Source: G020353235 sp035528295 (GTDB lineage: Bacteria > Chloroflexota > Dehalococcoidia > Dehalococcoidales > JAUYDJ01). Taken from it: 20,180 bases of DNA. Of the stretch, positions 1 to 6,564 are shown piece by piece. How positions within the stretch are numbered: the first letter of the stretch is position 1; each line of letters opens with the position of its first letter. The position numbers and the translations under genes were made by a program. The stretch spans positions 1-20,180 of the forward strand of contig DATKYY010000043.1 in assembly GCA_035528295.1 (NCBI GenBank), given 5' to 3'. The notes under the pieces were generated by a model. That model did no database searches. It was not told where the DNA came from and saw nothing but the letters and a program-made list of their open reading frames with translations.

Positions 1-9
1 ATACAGGAG

Positions 10-573
10 ATGGCATTGAAACTGACTAAAACAAGCTGGATACTGCTGACGGTTGGTGTGTTTATTATCGTCTTCGCCAGCCTGGGCGTGGTTTTGTACC
101 AGCGGCTAGACCAGCAGAGCCATCTGGAGGATGAGCTTAAGCTGGCCCAGCAGAAGCTAAACGTGGTTCAGCTTGAGCCGCTTTCCCAGCAGCGGGCAGG
201 GCTGGAGGAGCAGCTGAATGAAATCGTATCAGAGTCTGAGGATGCCAAGGCAGTACTTTCTCAGGCAGTTACCAGCACTGCCGTCAGCGATACCCTGTTT
301 GATATTGCAGCCACTTATGATGTGACCATAACCGAGTTAAGCTCCACCGGCCTGGCGGCGGAAGAACTGGCGGGGGTTACCTGCTCGGCGCTACCCTTTA
401 CCGGCCGGGTGGAGGGAGACTTATCTGATATCGTCAGTTTTGTGGTAAGGCTAAACAATGACCTGACCACCGGTGTGGTCAGGTCGGTGGCAATTAATGT
501 TCCGCCAACGTCTAATGGGGAGAACTCAACCGCCAGCCTGACGCTGGTGATTTACAGTTATCAGGGTGACTGA
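10..573 (+). CDS. PilO-like pilus/secretion assembly protein
   Basis: 187 residues: a short cytoplasmic N-terminus, one transmembrane helix at about residues 10-30, a coiled coil at about 32-75 rich in Gln/Glu/Leu, then a small alpha/beta domain. This is the architecture of PilO, the bitopic protein of the PilM-N-O alignment subcomplex that links cytoplasmic PilM/ATPase to the extracytoplasmic pilus. The end of the fold is a strand pair (about VVRSVAINV, then a final strand around SLTLVIYSY). The neighbour immediately downstream is a PilM-PilN fusion, which supports the call. The frame is open to the left window edge and AGGAG sits directly against the ATG, too close for a good ribosome site, so the true start could lie upstream of base 1. 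Sequence similarity within PilO is low, so the family call rests on architecture and context. Confidence 0.72.
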   Translation: MALKLTKTSWILLTVGVFIIVFASLGVVLYQRLDQQSHLEDELKLAQQKLNVVQLEPLSQQRAGLEEQLNEIVSESEDAKAVLSQAVTSTAVSDTLFDIAATYDVTITELSSTGLAAEELAGVTCSALPFTGRVEGDLSDIVSFVVRLNNDLTTGVVRSVAINVPPTSNGENSTASLTLVIYSYQGD

Positions 574-574
574 G

Positions 575-2035
575 ATGGCAGAGAAGTTGCTTACTCTATT
601 TATTGATGACGCTAGTCTCCGGCTGATGGTTACCCGCGGTCAGCGGGTGAGAAAGTGGGCGGAGGCGCCTCTGGAGCCGGGGATGGTCCAGAATAATGTC
701 GTTATCAAAAAGGCAGAAGTTGCCGCCAAGATTAAGCAGCTCCTCAAAGCCCAGAGGGTGAAAACGAAGAAGGTCATCCTCGGTTTGAGCGGGCTTCACT
801 GTTTAACCCGGCCGGTTGCCTTGCCCCCGTTACCCAAGGCAATGCTGGCTGAGGCAGTGATACGGGAGGCGAGGAGTGTGCTGCCGGTGTCCCCGGAACA
901 GCTTTATATCTCCTGGCAGACTACCCTGACCGCCGAGGACAAGACCGAGGTCTTTATGGTGGCGGTACCCCGTAAAACGGCTGATGCCCTGGTCAAGACG
1001 GTGCAGCAGGCGGGGCTGAAGGTAGAGTTTATGGACCTGAAGCCACTGGCTCTGGCCCGGGTGGCCAGCGAAGAGACGGCCATAATCGTTGATGTCCAGT
1101 CAACTGAATTTGACATTGTGATTATGGCGGAAGGGATTCCCCAGCCCATCCGCACCGTGCCCTTCCCCGCTGAAGCGGTATCTTTGCCGGATAAGCTGCC
1201 GATGATAAAGAAAGAACTGGATAGAACCATCAAGTTCTATAATTCCAATAATCAGGAGAAGCCGCTTGATGGCAGTGTGGCTATTTTCGTCTCCGGAGAG
1301 CTGGCTGATGAGCCGGAGCCGTGCCAGTCTCTGTCAGATGAGCTTGGCCATCCGGTCTTGCCACTGTCATCACCGCTGGGGTGTCCGGAATCAATGCCGC
1401 CAGGCCGTTATCTGGTTAACATCGGTCTGGCGCTGAAAGAACTGCCTCTGGCAAGGGAAACCGGGCTTTGCGTAGCCGATTTGAATGTTCTGCCTGAGGT
1501 CTACCGGCCCAAGCCCATTTCGCTGACCAGGGTCTTGGCCCTGCCCAGTGCCGCCCTTTTTATCGGTTTGCTGATTCCCCTGGTAATGTTCATCCAGGAT
1601 ACCTCGGTTGATATTGCCGTAACGCGGGCCAAAATAGACAACACCAACCAGCTGACTCAGCAAAGGCTGTCGCAGCGAGAGGGGCTAACGGCTGATATTG
1701 CCGGGCTGGAGGCAGGACTGGCTGAGGCGGAGTCATCCCAGGCTAACTTCACGGTAGCCATGGACAGCCTGGAGAAGCAGAACAGCGTGATTAACGGTGA
1801 TCTGGGACTAGCCGTCAGCTGTCTGCCGGCTAGCGCCAATTTGACCAGTATTACTCATGCCAGCCAGACCCTGACCCTGAACGGCAGTTCCCCCGGCGAA
1901 GCCGAGGTACTGGCCTACTTAAGCAGCTTGAATAACAGCGGTCGCTTTGCCGAGATTATTGTGTCCAGCATCAGGAGGGTTAACAATGGGAGGATGGACT
2001 TCACCCTGGTGCTCAGGACGGGCGGAGGCGAATGA
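575..2035 (+). CDS. PilM-PilN fusion protein (type IV pilus assembly)
   Basis: About 486 residues. The first ~290 residues look like the PilM actin-like ATPase fold (opening strand around LLTLFIDDASLRL, later strand AIIVDVQSTEFDIVI). At about residue 303 comes a PilN-type entry motif, LNVLP, where cytoplasmic PilN tails bind PilM. It is followed by a transmembrane helix (about 316-340), a coiled coil and a small PilN-like alpha/beta domain to the C-terminus. The protein therefore appears to join the cytoplasmic PilM and the bitopic PilN in one chain. I chose ATG 575 because AGGG at 563-566 lies 8 nt upstream; a GTG at 566 in the same frame would overlap the preceding gene. It follows the PilO-like gene with a one-base gap and overlaps the ATPase gene by 4 bp (ATGA), so the three are one operon. 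A second fusion of the same design lies at 16242-17759. Confidence 0.82.
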   Translation: MAEKLLTLFIDDASLRLMVTRGQRVRKWAEAPLEPGMVQNNVVIKKAEVAAKIKQLLKAQRVKTKKVILGLSGLHCLTRPVALPPLPKAMLAEAVIREARSVLPVSPEQLYISWQTTLTAEDKTEVFMVAVPRKTADALVKTVQQAGLKVEFMDLKPLALARVASEETAIIVDVQSTEFDIVIMAEGIPQPIRTVPFPAEAVSLPDKLPMIKKELDRTIKFYNSNNQEKPLDGSVAIFVSGELADEPEPCQSLSDELGHPVLPLSSPLGCPESMPPGRYLVNIGLALKELPLARETGLCVADLNVLPEVYRPKPISLTRVLALPSAALFIGLLIPLVMFIQDTSVDIAVTRAKIDNTNQLTQQRLSQREGLTADIAGLEAGLAEAESSQANFTVAMDSLEKQNSVINGDLGLAVSCLPASANLTSITHASQTLTLNGSSPGEAEVLAYLSSLNNSGRFAEIIVSSIRRVNNGRMDFTLVLRTGGGE

Positions 2036-3105
2036 TGGACATTTTTCCGTTGATTAATCTGGCGGTAACCCGGCTTGCTTCTGATTTGCACCTCATTGTC
2101 GACAGTCCGCCGCTGCTGCGCATCAATGGTGAGCTTAGTCCGCTAGCTGATATGCCACCGCTGACTGCGGATGATATTACTCAGGCTTTCCACCAGTTGA
2201 CCTCGGACCGGGAAAGGGCTGACTTTGAGCGCTGTCTTGAGCTTGATTTCGGCTATACTATCCCCCATGTCTGCCGGCTCCGCTGTAATGCGGCTAATCA
2301 GCGCGGCACAATCAGCCTCACCATCCGTATCGTGCCGCTCCAGATTCCCGATATTGATGAACTGGGGCTGCCCGAAATATGCAAGGAGCTGATTCTCAAG
2401 CCCCGCGGTCTGGTGGTGATCAGCGGTCCCACCGGGAGCGGCAAAACGACCACGCTGGCGGCAATGGTCAACCATCTGAACAGCAGCCAGAAACGCCGTG
2501 TGGTTACCGTGGAAGACCCCATTGAGTATATCTATGCCAGTCTGGGGTGCACCATAACCCAGCGGGAACTGGGCAGCGATACCCTCTCTTTTGCCGGGGC
2601 GCTGAAGCATGTTTTGCGGCAGGACCCGGATATTATCCTGGTCGGTGAGATGAGGGACCTGGAGACGGCGGCGGCGGTGCTTACCATCGCCGAGACCGGT
2701 CATCTGGTACTGACCACCGGCCATGCCCCGGCCGCCCCCCAGGCGGTGGAGCGGATAATAGACCTTTTTCCGCCTCACGAGCGTCACTTAGCCCAGTCGC
2801 GGCTGGCTTCGCTGCTGCTGGCGGTCCTGTGCCAGGTGCTCGTCCCTAAAGCTGATGGCTCGGGGCGGGTGGCGGCGGTTGAGGTAATGCTGGCCAGCCC
2901 GGCGGTAAGAAATACCATCCGCGAGGGCAGGATTCATCAGTTACCGACCACCATTCTGACACAGGCCCGGTTGGGGATGGTCTTGCTTGACCACGCCCTG
3001 GTCAAGCTCTACCGGGAGAAAGTAATCAGCCATGAAATGCTGCTTGCCTTCGGTAATGACCCAGAGGAAGTAGTCAAGCTTGTGGGCAAGCTGCCTCAGG
3101 CGTAG
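2032..3105 (+). CDS. pilT: PilT-type twitching/retraction ATPase
   Basis: 357 residues, the usual length of PilT and shorter than PilB/GspE, with no long N-terminal domain. All key secretion-ATPase motifs are visible: Walker A GPTGSGKT (132-139), Asp box VTVEDPIEYI (158-167), Walker B DPDIILVGEMRD (198-209), and His box with H231 (GHLVLTTGH). Residues 291-300, AVRNTIREGR, match the AIRNLIRE signature typical of PilT. In the family this hexamer uses ATP to depolymerise pili at the cytoplasmic face. The His box reads TGHAPAA rather than the common TLHTNSA, a mild divergence. ATG 2032 overlaps the stop of the PilM-N gene; ATG 2035 is an equally possible start. The neighbours are pilus assembly genes, so a role in this apparatus is likely, although whether it truly retracts or powers assembly cannot be told from sequence. 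Confidence 0.9.
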   Translation: MMDIFPLINLAVTRLASDLHLIVDSPPLLRINGELSPLADMPPLTADDITQAFHQLTSDRERADFERCLELDFGYTIPHVCRLRCNAANQRGTISLTIRIVPLQIPDIDELGLPEICKELILKPRGLVVISGPTGSGKTTTLAAMVNHLNSSQKRRVVTVEDPIEYIYASLGCTITQRELGSDTLSFAGALKHVLRQDPDIILVGEMRDLETAAAVLTIAETGHLVLTTGHAPAAPQAVERIIDLFPPHERHLAQSRLASLLLAVLCQVLVPKADGSGRVAAVEVMLASPAVRNTIREGRIHQLPTTILTQARLGMVLLDHALVKLYREKVISHEMLLAFGNDPEEVVKLVGKLPQA

Positions 3106-3164
3106 TTACACTCAGTCCATGGCTAAATTAGCCGGTTTATTATTCGCTCAGATTGTGCCCCCTA

Positions 3165-3193
3165 TTGACGGGCTGGGCAACAGCAGGCAAAAT
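3165..3193 (+). promoter_or_regulatory. weak candidate promoter for prepilin peptidase
   Basis: TTGACG (3165-3170), 17 bp, CAAAAT (3188-3193). The -35 matches consensus at five of six bases and the -10 at four of six. It would start transcription at about 3200, one base before the GTG start at 3201, which has no good Shine-Dalgarno sequence. The 95-bp gap after pilT leaves room for it, but read-through from pilT is equally possible. Confidence 0.35.
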
Positions 3194-3200
3194 GTAGCCA

Positions 3201-3992
3201 GTGGAAGTTGCGTTAATTATCCTTTTTTTCTTACTCGGTTCGGCAGTGGGCAGTTTCCTCAATGTTTGCATGGACCGTCTGCCTGCCGACCGGTCATTGC
3301 TCCGTCCCGCCTCTCACTGTGATAGCTGCCAGCACCCGCTATCGGTAAGCGACCTCGTGCCGATATTCAGCTACCTGTGGCTGCGCCGCCGCTGCCGCTA
3401 CTGCCAGGCTACCCTGCCCCGCCGCCCCTTCTGGGTAGAGCTTGGCAGCGCCGGTCTTTTTGCTTTCGGCTACTGGTATTACGGTCTGAGTCTTGATCTG
3501 GCCGTTATCATTTTTTACTGCTGTCTCTTTATCGTGCTCGCCGTCATTGACCTGGAGCACGGGCTTATCTTGAATAAGATAGTCTACCCGGCGGCGGTGG
3601 TGGCGCTGATAATCAGTGCCTTTTACCCCCCGTCGGGCATTATTGACCTCGCTTTAGGCTGGCCCTGGTTCGGACTGGTCAATAGCATTACCGGCGGGGC
3701 TATCGGTCTCATCTTCTTTTTGCTGCCCGCTTTAATTTACCCCGAGGGAATGGGGTGGGGGGATATTAAGATGGCTGGCCTTATCGGTCTGGTTACCGGC
3801 TCGGGGCTGGTGCTTTTTGCCTTGCTTATCGGCATAATTCTGGGCGGGCTGGTGGCGGGGATTCTGCTCTTACTTAAAGTAAGGGGGTGGCGGGAGGCTA
3901 TCCCCTTCGGTCCCTTCCTCTCGGTGGGAACTATAGCCATACTGCTCTGGGGCAGTGATATTATCAGCTGGTATCTGGGGCTGTTCTTTTAA
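3201..3992 (+). CDS. pilD: Prepilin peptidase / N-methyltransferase (PilD family)
   Basis: 263 residues with about eight membrane segments, the normal length of bifunctional A24 prepilin peptidases. The N-terminal loop carries the two CxxC pairs of the methyltransferase-side zinc site (C40/C43 and C65/C68) after the signature GSFLNVCMDRLP. The two catalytic aspartates of the aspartyl peptidase are present: D117 in IDLEHGLILN and D188 in GMGWGDIK. The enzyme cleaves class III leader peptides at the G|F bond and methylates the new N-terminus; its natural substrates here include the pilins at 15038 and 15481. The start is GTG 3201, forced by an in-frame TAG two codons upstream; the ribosome site is weak (AGG 13 nt away). 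The usual LPD after the first Asp is replaced by LILN. Confidence 0.93.
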   Translation: MEVALIILFFLLGSAVGSFLNVCMDRLPADRSLLRPASHCDSCQHPLSVSDLVPIFSYLWLRRRCRYCQATLPRRPFWVELGSAGLFAFGYWYYGLSLDLAVIIFYCCLFIVLAVIDLEHGLILNKIVYPAAVVALIISAFYPPSGIIDLALGWPWFGLVNSITGGAIGLIFFLLPALIYPEGMGWGDIKMAGLIGLVTGSGLVLFALLIGIILGGLVAGILLLLKVRGWREAIPFGPFLSVGTIAILLWGSDIISWYLGLFF

Positions 3993-4020
3993 CCCTTATC
4001 CCGGGCAAATTCAGTGGCTC

Positions 4021-4053
4021 TTGACAGATTACATATTGACTAGTACAATAGTC
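4021..4053 (+). promoter_or_regulatory. sigma70-type promoter with overlapping inverted repeat
   Basis: TTGACA (4021-4026), exactly 17 bp, then TACAAT (4044-4049): a near-consensus housekeeping promoter. Transcription would start around 4056, 34 nt before the ATG at 4090. An inverted repeat, GACTA (4038-4042) and TAGTC (4049-4053) with six bases between, sits across the -10 box and is a possible operator, perhaps for the winged-helix protein it precedes. The promoter call is strong; the operator is inference. Confidence 0.75.
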
Positions 4054-4089
4054 CTGCCTAAAAACAAGGGTAGATGCGGAGGCAGGGAG

Positions 4090-4371
4090 ATGAGGGTAAA
4101 TAGACGGCGTTCAGATATTGAGATAATTGCCGAGATGCTCAAGGTCGGCGAAAATGGCGCGGGCAAGACCAAGATTATGTACAGCGTCAACATGAGCTAT
4201 CGGCAGATACAGAAGTACCTTGGCTATTTGATGGCTCAGGGCTTTATTGACCAGATGAAGATGGGCAATCCAGCGGTGACCTATCAGGTGACCGACAATG
4301 GCTTAAAGCTGCTTGAGCTACTGAACAGAATAGAGGAAATGCTTGGGCTGGATGAGCAGACTAACTTTTAG
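4090..4371 (+). CDS. Winged-helix DNA-binding protein (HTH_45 / archaeal ArnR1-like type)
   Basis: 93 residues. The sequence opens with a basic stretch and then EIIAEML (helix 1), KTKIMYSVNMSYRQIQKYL (helix 2 and recognition region), and a wing with VTYQVTDNGLKLLELL. This pattern, in particular the KTxIMY..NxSY....YL block followed by Y.VT..G, is characteristic of the small winged-helix family best known from archaea (PF14947). The frame is open further upstream, but ATG 4090 is chosen because GGAGG (4078-4082) lies 7 nt ahead and the -10 box at 4044-4049 excludes earlier starts. It is monocistronic, between a strong promoter and a terminator. It probably acts as a transcription factor; its target is unknown, autoregulation through the inverted repeat in its own promoter being one possibility. 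Confidence 0.8.
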   Translation: MRVNRRRSDIEIIAEMLKVGENGAGKTKIMYSVNMSYRQIQKYLGYLMAQGFIDQMKMGNPAVTYQVTDNGLKLLELLNRIEEMLGLDEQTNF

Positions 4372-4396
4372 CCACTTCAGGGCGGGGTCTGTGACA

Positions 4397-4436
4397 AATA
4401 ACCTGAGGATAACAGGGTCTTCAGGTTATTCTTTTT
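4397..4436 (+). terminator. Rho-independent terminator after the winged-helix gene
   Basis: Perfect 10-bp stem, AATAACCTGA (4397-4406) with TCAGGTTATT (4421-4430), extendable inward by three pairs including a G-U, leaving an 8-nt loop. It is followed by CTTTTTAA. The stem is not G+C rich, so efficiency may be moderate. It lies 26 bp after the stop at 4371 and 24 bp before the ribosome site of the next gene, for which no separate strong promoter is visible; partial read-through is therefore possible. Confidence 0.75.
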
Positions 4437-4459
4437 AACTTGGACAAAAGGAGAATAGC

Positions 4460-4789
4460 GTGGCAGAGAAGAGAATGCTGATTATAGATGCTGAGGTGGC
4501 CGGGAAGATAGACCAGAACCGCGGCGATATGAGCCGCACCGAGTTTCTTAACTTTCTCATTGATAGCCAGCTGAAGGAAGAGGAAAAGGGAAATCAAACC
4601 GACTACGTGACCAAAAAGGAATTTCAGCATTTTGCCGAGGGTATGAAGGAGCTGCTACGCAATTTCCTCGAGTTTTTCTTGAGCTATGGACTGGAGTTGG
4701 GCAAGGAGCCGCAGGATAAGACATTTGACGAGCTGAGCCAGAAGTTACAGTCTCTGGACAGCAACGCCGGCAAAGCCAAAAAACTCTAG
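4460..4789 (+). CDS. Probable ribbon-helix-helix DNA-binding protein with C-terminal helical region
   Basis: 109 residues. The N-terminal 40 residues fit a ribbon-helix-helix pattern: a short strand (KRMLIID), helix A (AEVAGKIDQNRG), the turn-preceding MSRTEF, and helix B (FLNFLIDSQLKEE). The SRTEFLN piece resembles the SRSEFI signature of CopG/Arc-type regulators. Residues 50-105 are predicted helical and charged, with an amphipathic middle (ELLRNFLEFFLSYGLEL), likely for oligomerisation. GTG 4460 is supported by AGGAG at 4449-4453, 6 nt upstream. No antitoxin-toxin partner is seen next to it: the upstream gene is the winged-helix protein and the downstream neighbour converges. Function beyond probable DNA binding is not identifiable. 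Confidence 0.65.
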   Translation: MAEKRMLIIDAEVAGKIDQNRGDMSRTEFLNFLIDSQLKEEEKGNQTDYVTKKEFQHFAEGMKELLRNFLEFFLSYGLELGKEPQDKTFDELSQKLQSLDSNAGKAKKL

Positions 4790-4895
4790 TCGCCCCTCTT
4801 TAGTGCCTCACTTGCCGCTTCTACCGGAAAGCTATCCCCGGAACAAACGTATTAAGTTTGGCGTTACCCCTTTGATTACCTGAGCGGGAAGGCAG

Positions 4896-6146
4896 TTATT
4901 CAGTGTACCGCCGGAAGATGAGTACGGAGTTGTGCCCACCAAAGCCGAAGGAATTTGATATGGCCGTATTCACTTTAGCCGGGCGGGCTTTAAGGGGCAC
5001 ATAGTCCAGGTCACAATCGGGGTCAGGGTGGGTAAGGTTTATGGTGGGGGGTATCACGCCGTGATTTATGGTCAGAATACATATTATGGCTTCAATAGCC
5101 CCGGCCGCGCCGAGAAGGTGTCCGGTCATAGATTTGGTGGCTGACATCGGGATGCGGTAGGCGAATTCGCCAAACATGCTTTTGACGGCGTGGGTTTCGG
5201 CCTTGTCGTTAAACAGTGTCGAAGTGCCGTGGGCATTGATGTAGTCAACTTCATTGGGGCTGACGCTGGCTTTCTCCATGGCCCGGTTCAGGGCTTTGGT
5301 GGCACCGACACCATCAGGCGAGGGCTGAGTAAGGTGAAAGGCATCACTGGTGGCGCTGTAAGCGATAAGTTCCGCCAGGATAGGGGCGCCCCGCTTAAGG
5401 GCGTGGCTGAGGTCTTCCAGTACCAGAATAGCCGCGCCCTCACCGAGGACAAAGCCATCGCGCTCGGCGTCAAAGGGCCGGCAGGCGCTCTGGGGGTCGT
5501 CATTCCGGGTGGATAAAGCCCGGGCGGCATTGAAGGCGGCGACACATATCGGCATTATCGGCGCTTCGGTGCCACCGGCGACCATTACCTTTGCCTCTTC
5601 ATGCCGAATCAGCGCATAGGCGTGGCCGATGCTATCGCTGCTGCTGGAGCAGGTTGAGGATGGGGCGTAGCTTGGCCCCTTGGTACCCAGGGTCAATGAG
5701 ACCTGTACCGGGGCGGCATCACCGGTCATGGTCGGCGCCAGCAGCGGGCTTATCCTTCTCGGGCCGGCTTCACTCAGTACTTTTATCTGTTCGGCAACCT
5801 CAAGCAGACCGCAGACGCTGTTGCCAATGATAACGCCGGTCTCCTCAGCGATGCTATCGTCTATGGTCAGCCCGGCGGAATCCACTGCCTGCAGGCTGGC
5901 GGCAACCGCAAACTGGGTAAATCTATCCATGCGGTGGGCTTCCTTCGGGCTAACATAGGCTAATGGGTCAAACCCCTTGACTTCAGCGGCGAACCTGGTG
6001 TCAAAAGCTGCCGCGTCAAAGTGGCTGATATAGTCAATTCCCGATTTCCCGGCGATGAGGGCTTGCCAGGTATCAGCCACGGTCAGACCAATCGGACTGA
6101 CCATGCCCATACCGGTAATTACCACCCGACGATGATTAGAAAGCAT
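4896..6146 (-). CDS. fabF: Beta-ketoacyl-ACP synthase II (FabF-like condensing enzyme)
   Basis: 416 residues, standard length for KAS II. It condenses malonyl-ACP with acyl-ACP in fatty acid elongation in the cytosol. The thiolase-fold catalytic set is complete: C166 in SSTCSSSSDSIG, H306 in NAHGTST, K338 and H343 in ATKSMTGHLLGAAGA, plus the C-terminal NSFGFGGHN loop. The residues after the nucleophile are CSSSSDS rather than the usual CATGTH, an atypical nucleophile elbow. Start: an ATG at 6146 with GGAGG 10 nt upstream (complement of 6157-6161) gives the normal N-terminus (RRVVITGMGMVSPIG); the frame stays open further upstream, but that is the overlap with the HTH gene. It overlaps the HTH gene by 11 bp, so the two are co-transcribed. 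No acyl carrier protein or other fab genes are adjacent. A polyketide-like role cannot be excluded. Confidence 0.88.
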   Translation of the reverse strand: MLSNHRRVVITGMGMVSPIGLTVADTWQALIAGKSGIDYISHFDAAAFDTRFAAEVKGFDPLAYVSPKEAHRMDRFTQFAVAASLQAVDSAGLTIDDSIAEETGVIIGNSVCGLLEVAEQIKVLSEAGPRRISPLLAPTMTGDAAPVQVSLTLGTKGPSYAPSSTCSSSSDSIGHAYALIRHEEAKVMVAGGTEAPIMPICVAAFNAARALSTRNDDPQSACRPFDAERDGFVLGEGAAILVLEDLSHALKRGAPILAELIAYSATSDAFHLTQPSPDGVGATKALNRAMEKASVSPNEVDYINAHGTSTLFNDKAETHAVKSMFGEFAYRIPMSATKSMTGHLLGAAGAIEAIICILTINHGVIPPTINLTHPDPDCDLDYVPLKARPAKVNTAISNSFGFGGHNSVLIFRRYTE

Positions 6147-6360
6147 GTCTGATTTTCCTCCGTTGACCGGTGAATTTGCGGGCATTGTTGGTACGGTGTG
6201 CTTCGATGAAGCGGGCCAGGTCTTCCGGCGCAATGCGGTAGCTTCGACCCAAACGGATGGCATCAAGCTTACCCTGTCGGATGTAGTTGTATATGGTCAG
6301 GGTATGAATCTGAAGAATTTCGGCTACCTGTTTCGGAGTGAGTAAGTTGTTGTCTTTCAT
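6136..6360 (-). CDS. Excisionase-family helix-turn-helix protein (HTH_17 type)
   Basis: 74 residues. Residues 6-52 (LLTPKQVAEILQIH, then TIYNYIRQGKLDAIRLGRSY and RIAPEDLARFI) match the short MerR-like/excisionase DNA-binding fold found in many stand-alone regulators. The last 20 residues are basic. The ATG is at 6360; AAGG lies about 10 nt upstream, a weak ribosome site. The gene overlaps the start of fabF by 11 bp, so it is probably translationally coupled to it. No integrase or attachment site is near, so the excisionase label describes the fold and not a mobile-element function. It may regulate the divergent region between itself and the GH3 gene, where several palindromes occur. Confidence 0.85.
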   Translation of the reverse strand: MKDNNLLTPKQVAEILQIHTLTIYNYIRQGKLDAIRLGRSYRIAPEDLARFIEAHRTNNARKFTGQRRKIRHAF

Positions 6361-6391
6361 AGAATACTTGCCTTAGCCCTCTTATATCTCG

Positions 6392-6409
6392 GTCAAGTTG
6401 ACTATAGTC
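6392..6409. promoter_or_regulatory. Overlapping palindromes upstream of the HTH/fabF operon
   Basis: GTCAAGTTGAC (6392-6402; 5-bp arms around one base) overlaps GACTATAGTC (6400-6409; perfect 10-bp palindrome). They lie 32-49 bp ahead of the minus-strand HTH start and just upstream of a minus-strand TATAAG (complement of 6381-6386) that could be a -10 box, although no good -35 matches it. A regulator-binding site is plausible. The GACTA/TAGTC half-sites also occur in the promoter at 4038-4053. Confidence 0.4.
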
Positions 6410-6454
6410 CAGTTAGTTAAAGCATAAACGGCTATATCAGGTAAAGCGTTTAGG

Positions 6455-6481
6455 TTCTAGAACATTGTTCTAGAATACAAT
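6455..6481. promoter_or_regulatory. Palindromic operator candidate with adjacent -10-like boxes
   Basis: TTCTAGAAC (6455-6463), ATT, GTTCTAGAA (6467-6475): perfect 9-bp arms around 3 bp, each arm itself containing the palindrome TTCTAGAA. It overlaps TAGAAT (6471-6476) and abuts TACAAT (6476-6481), either of which could be a plus-strand -10 for the GH3 gene; no consensus -35 is seen at 17 bp. A repressor or activator site controlling the GH3 gene is the natural reading. The protein that binds is unknown; the adjacent HTH gene is one candidate. Confidence 0.5.
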
Positions 6482-6484
6482 CAC

Positions 6485-6557
6485 TTCCCAAGCTGACGGA
6501 GACCTGCCATAGTTTTTCTTGCCCGGAATCGGACATCTGGCAAGTCAGTTTGGGAGG
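6485..6557 (+). promoter_or_regulatory. Structured 5' leader pairing with the GH3 ribosome site
   Basis: Bases 6485-6497 can pair with 6544-6556 over 13 positions (11 Watson-Crick, 2 G-U), and the 3' arm contains most of the Shine-Dalgarno GGGAGG (6552-6557). Inside, TGCCA (6505-6509) can pair with TGGCA (6538-6542), or CTTGCC (6518-6523) with GGCAAG (6539-6544), which are mutually exclusive. If the -10 is TACAAT at 6476-6481, the RNA would begin near 6488, close to the 5' arm. This suggests control of translation by RNA folding. It matches no riboswitch class that I recognise. Confidence 0.4.
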
Positions 6558-6564
6558 TATTTAG

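Noticed and set aside
3121..3133. GGCTAA-A-TTAGCC palindrome after pilT as a terminator
   Set aside because: The loop would be too small unless inner pairs open, the stem is short, and the following bases are only loosely T-rich.
3955..4089. 45-residue N-terminal extension of the winged-helix protein
   Set aside because: It overlaps the end of the peptidase gene and the promoter at 4021-4049, and GGAGG is placed for ATG 4090.
4460..4789. Ribbon-helix-helix protein as the antitoxin of a toxin-antitoxin pair
   Set aside because: No toxin-sized gene lies directly beside it on the same strand; the upstream neighbour is a winged-helix regulator behind a terminator and the downstream one is fabF on the opposite strand.
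6147..6266. 40-residue N-terminal extension of FabF
   Set aside because: It overlaps the HTH gene in another frame, does not resemble FabF, and a good ribosome site precedes the ATG at 6146.
6136..6360. Excisionase-like gene as a sign of an integrated mobile element
   Set aside because: No integrase, direct-repeat attachment sites, transposase or tRNA gene is present in the window; the fold is widespread in ordinary regulators.
6459..6472. GAAC-ATT-GTTC resembling a Gram-positive LexA box
   Set aside because: The LexA motif has four bases between GAAC and GTTC; here there are three, and no damage-response gene is adjacent.
6498..6508. GGAGACCTGCC, identical to the core of the cobalamin riboswitch B12 box
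   Set aside because: The rest of the cobalamin riboswitch core, which should lie in the ~150 bases upstream, is absent, and the proposed transcript starts near 6488. An 11-base match alone is not enough.
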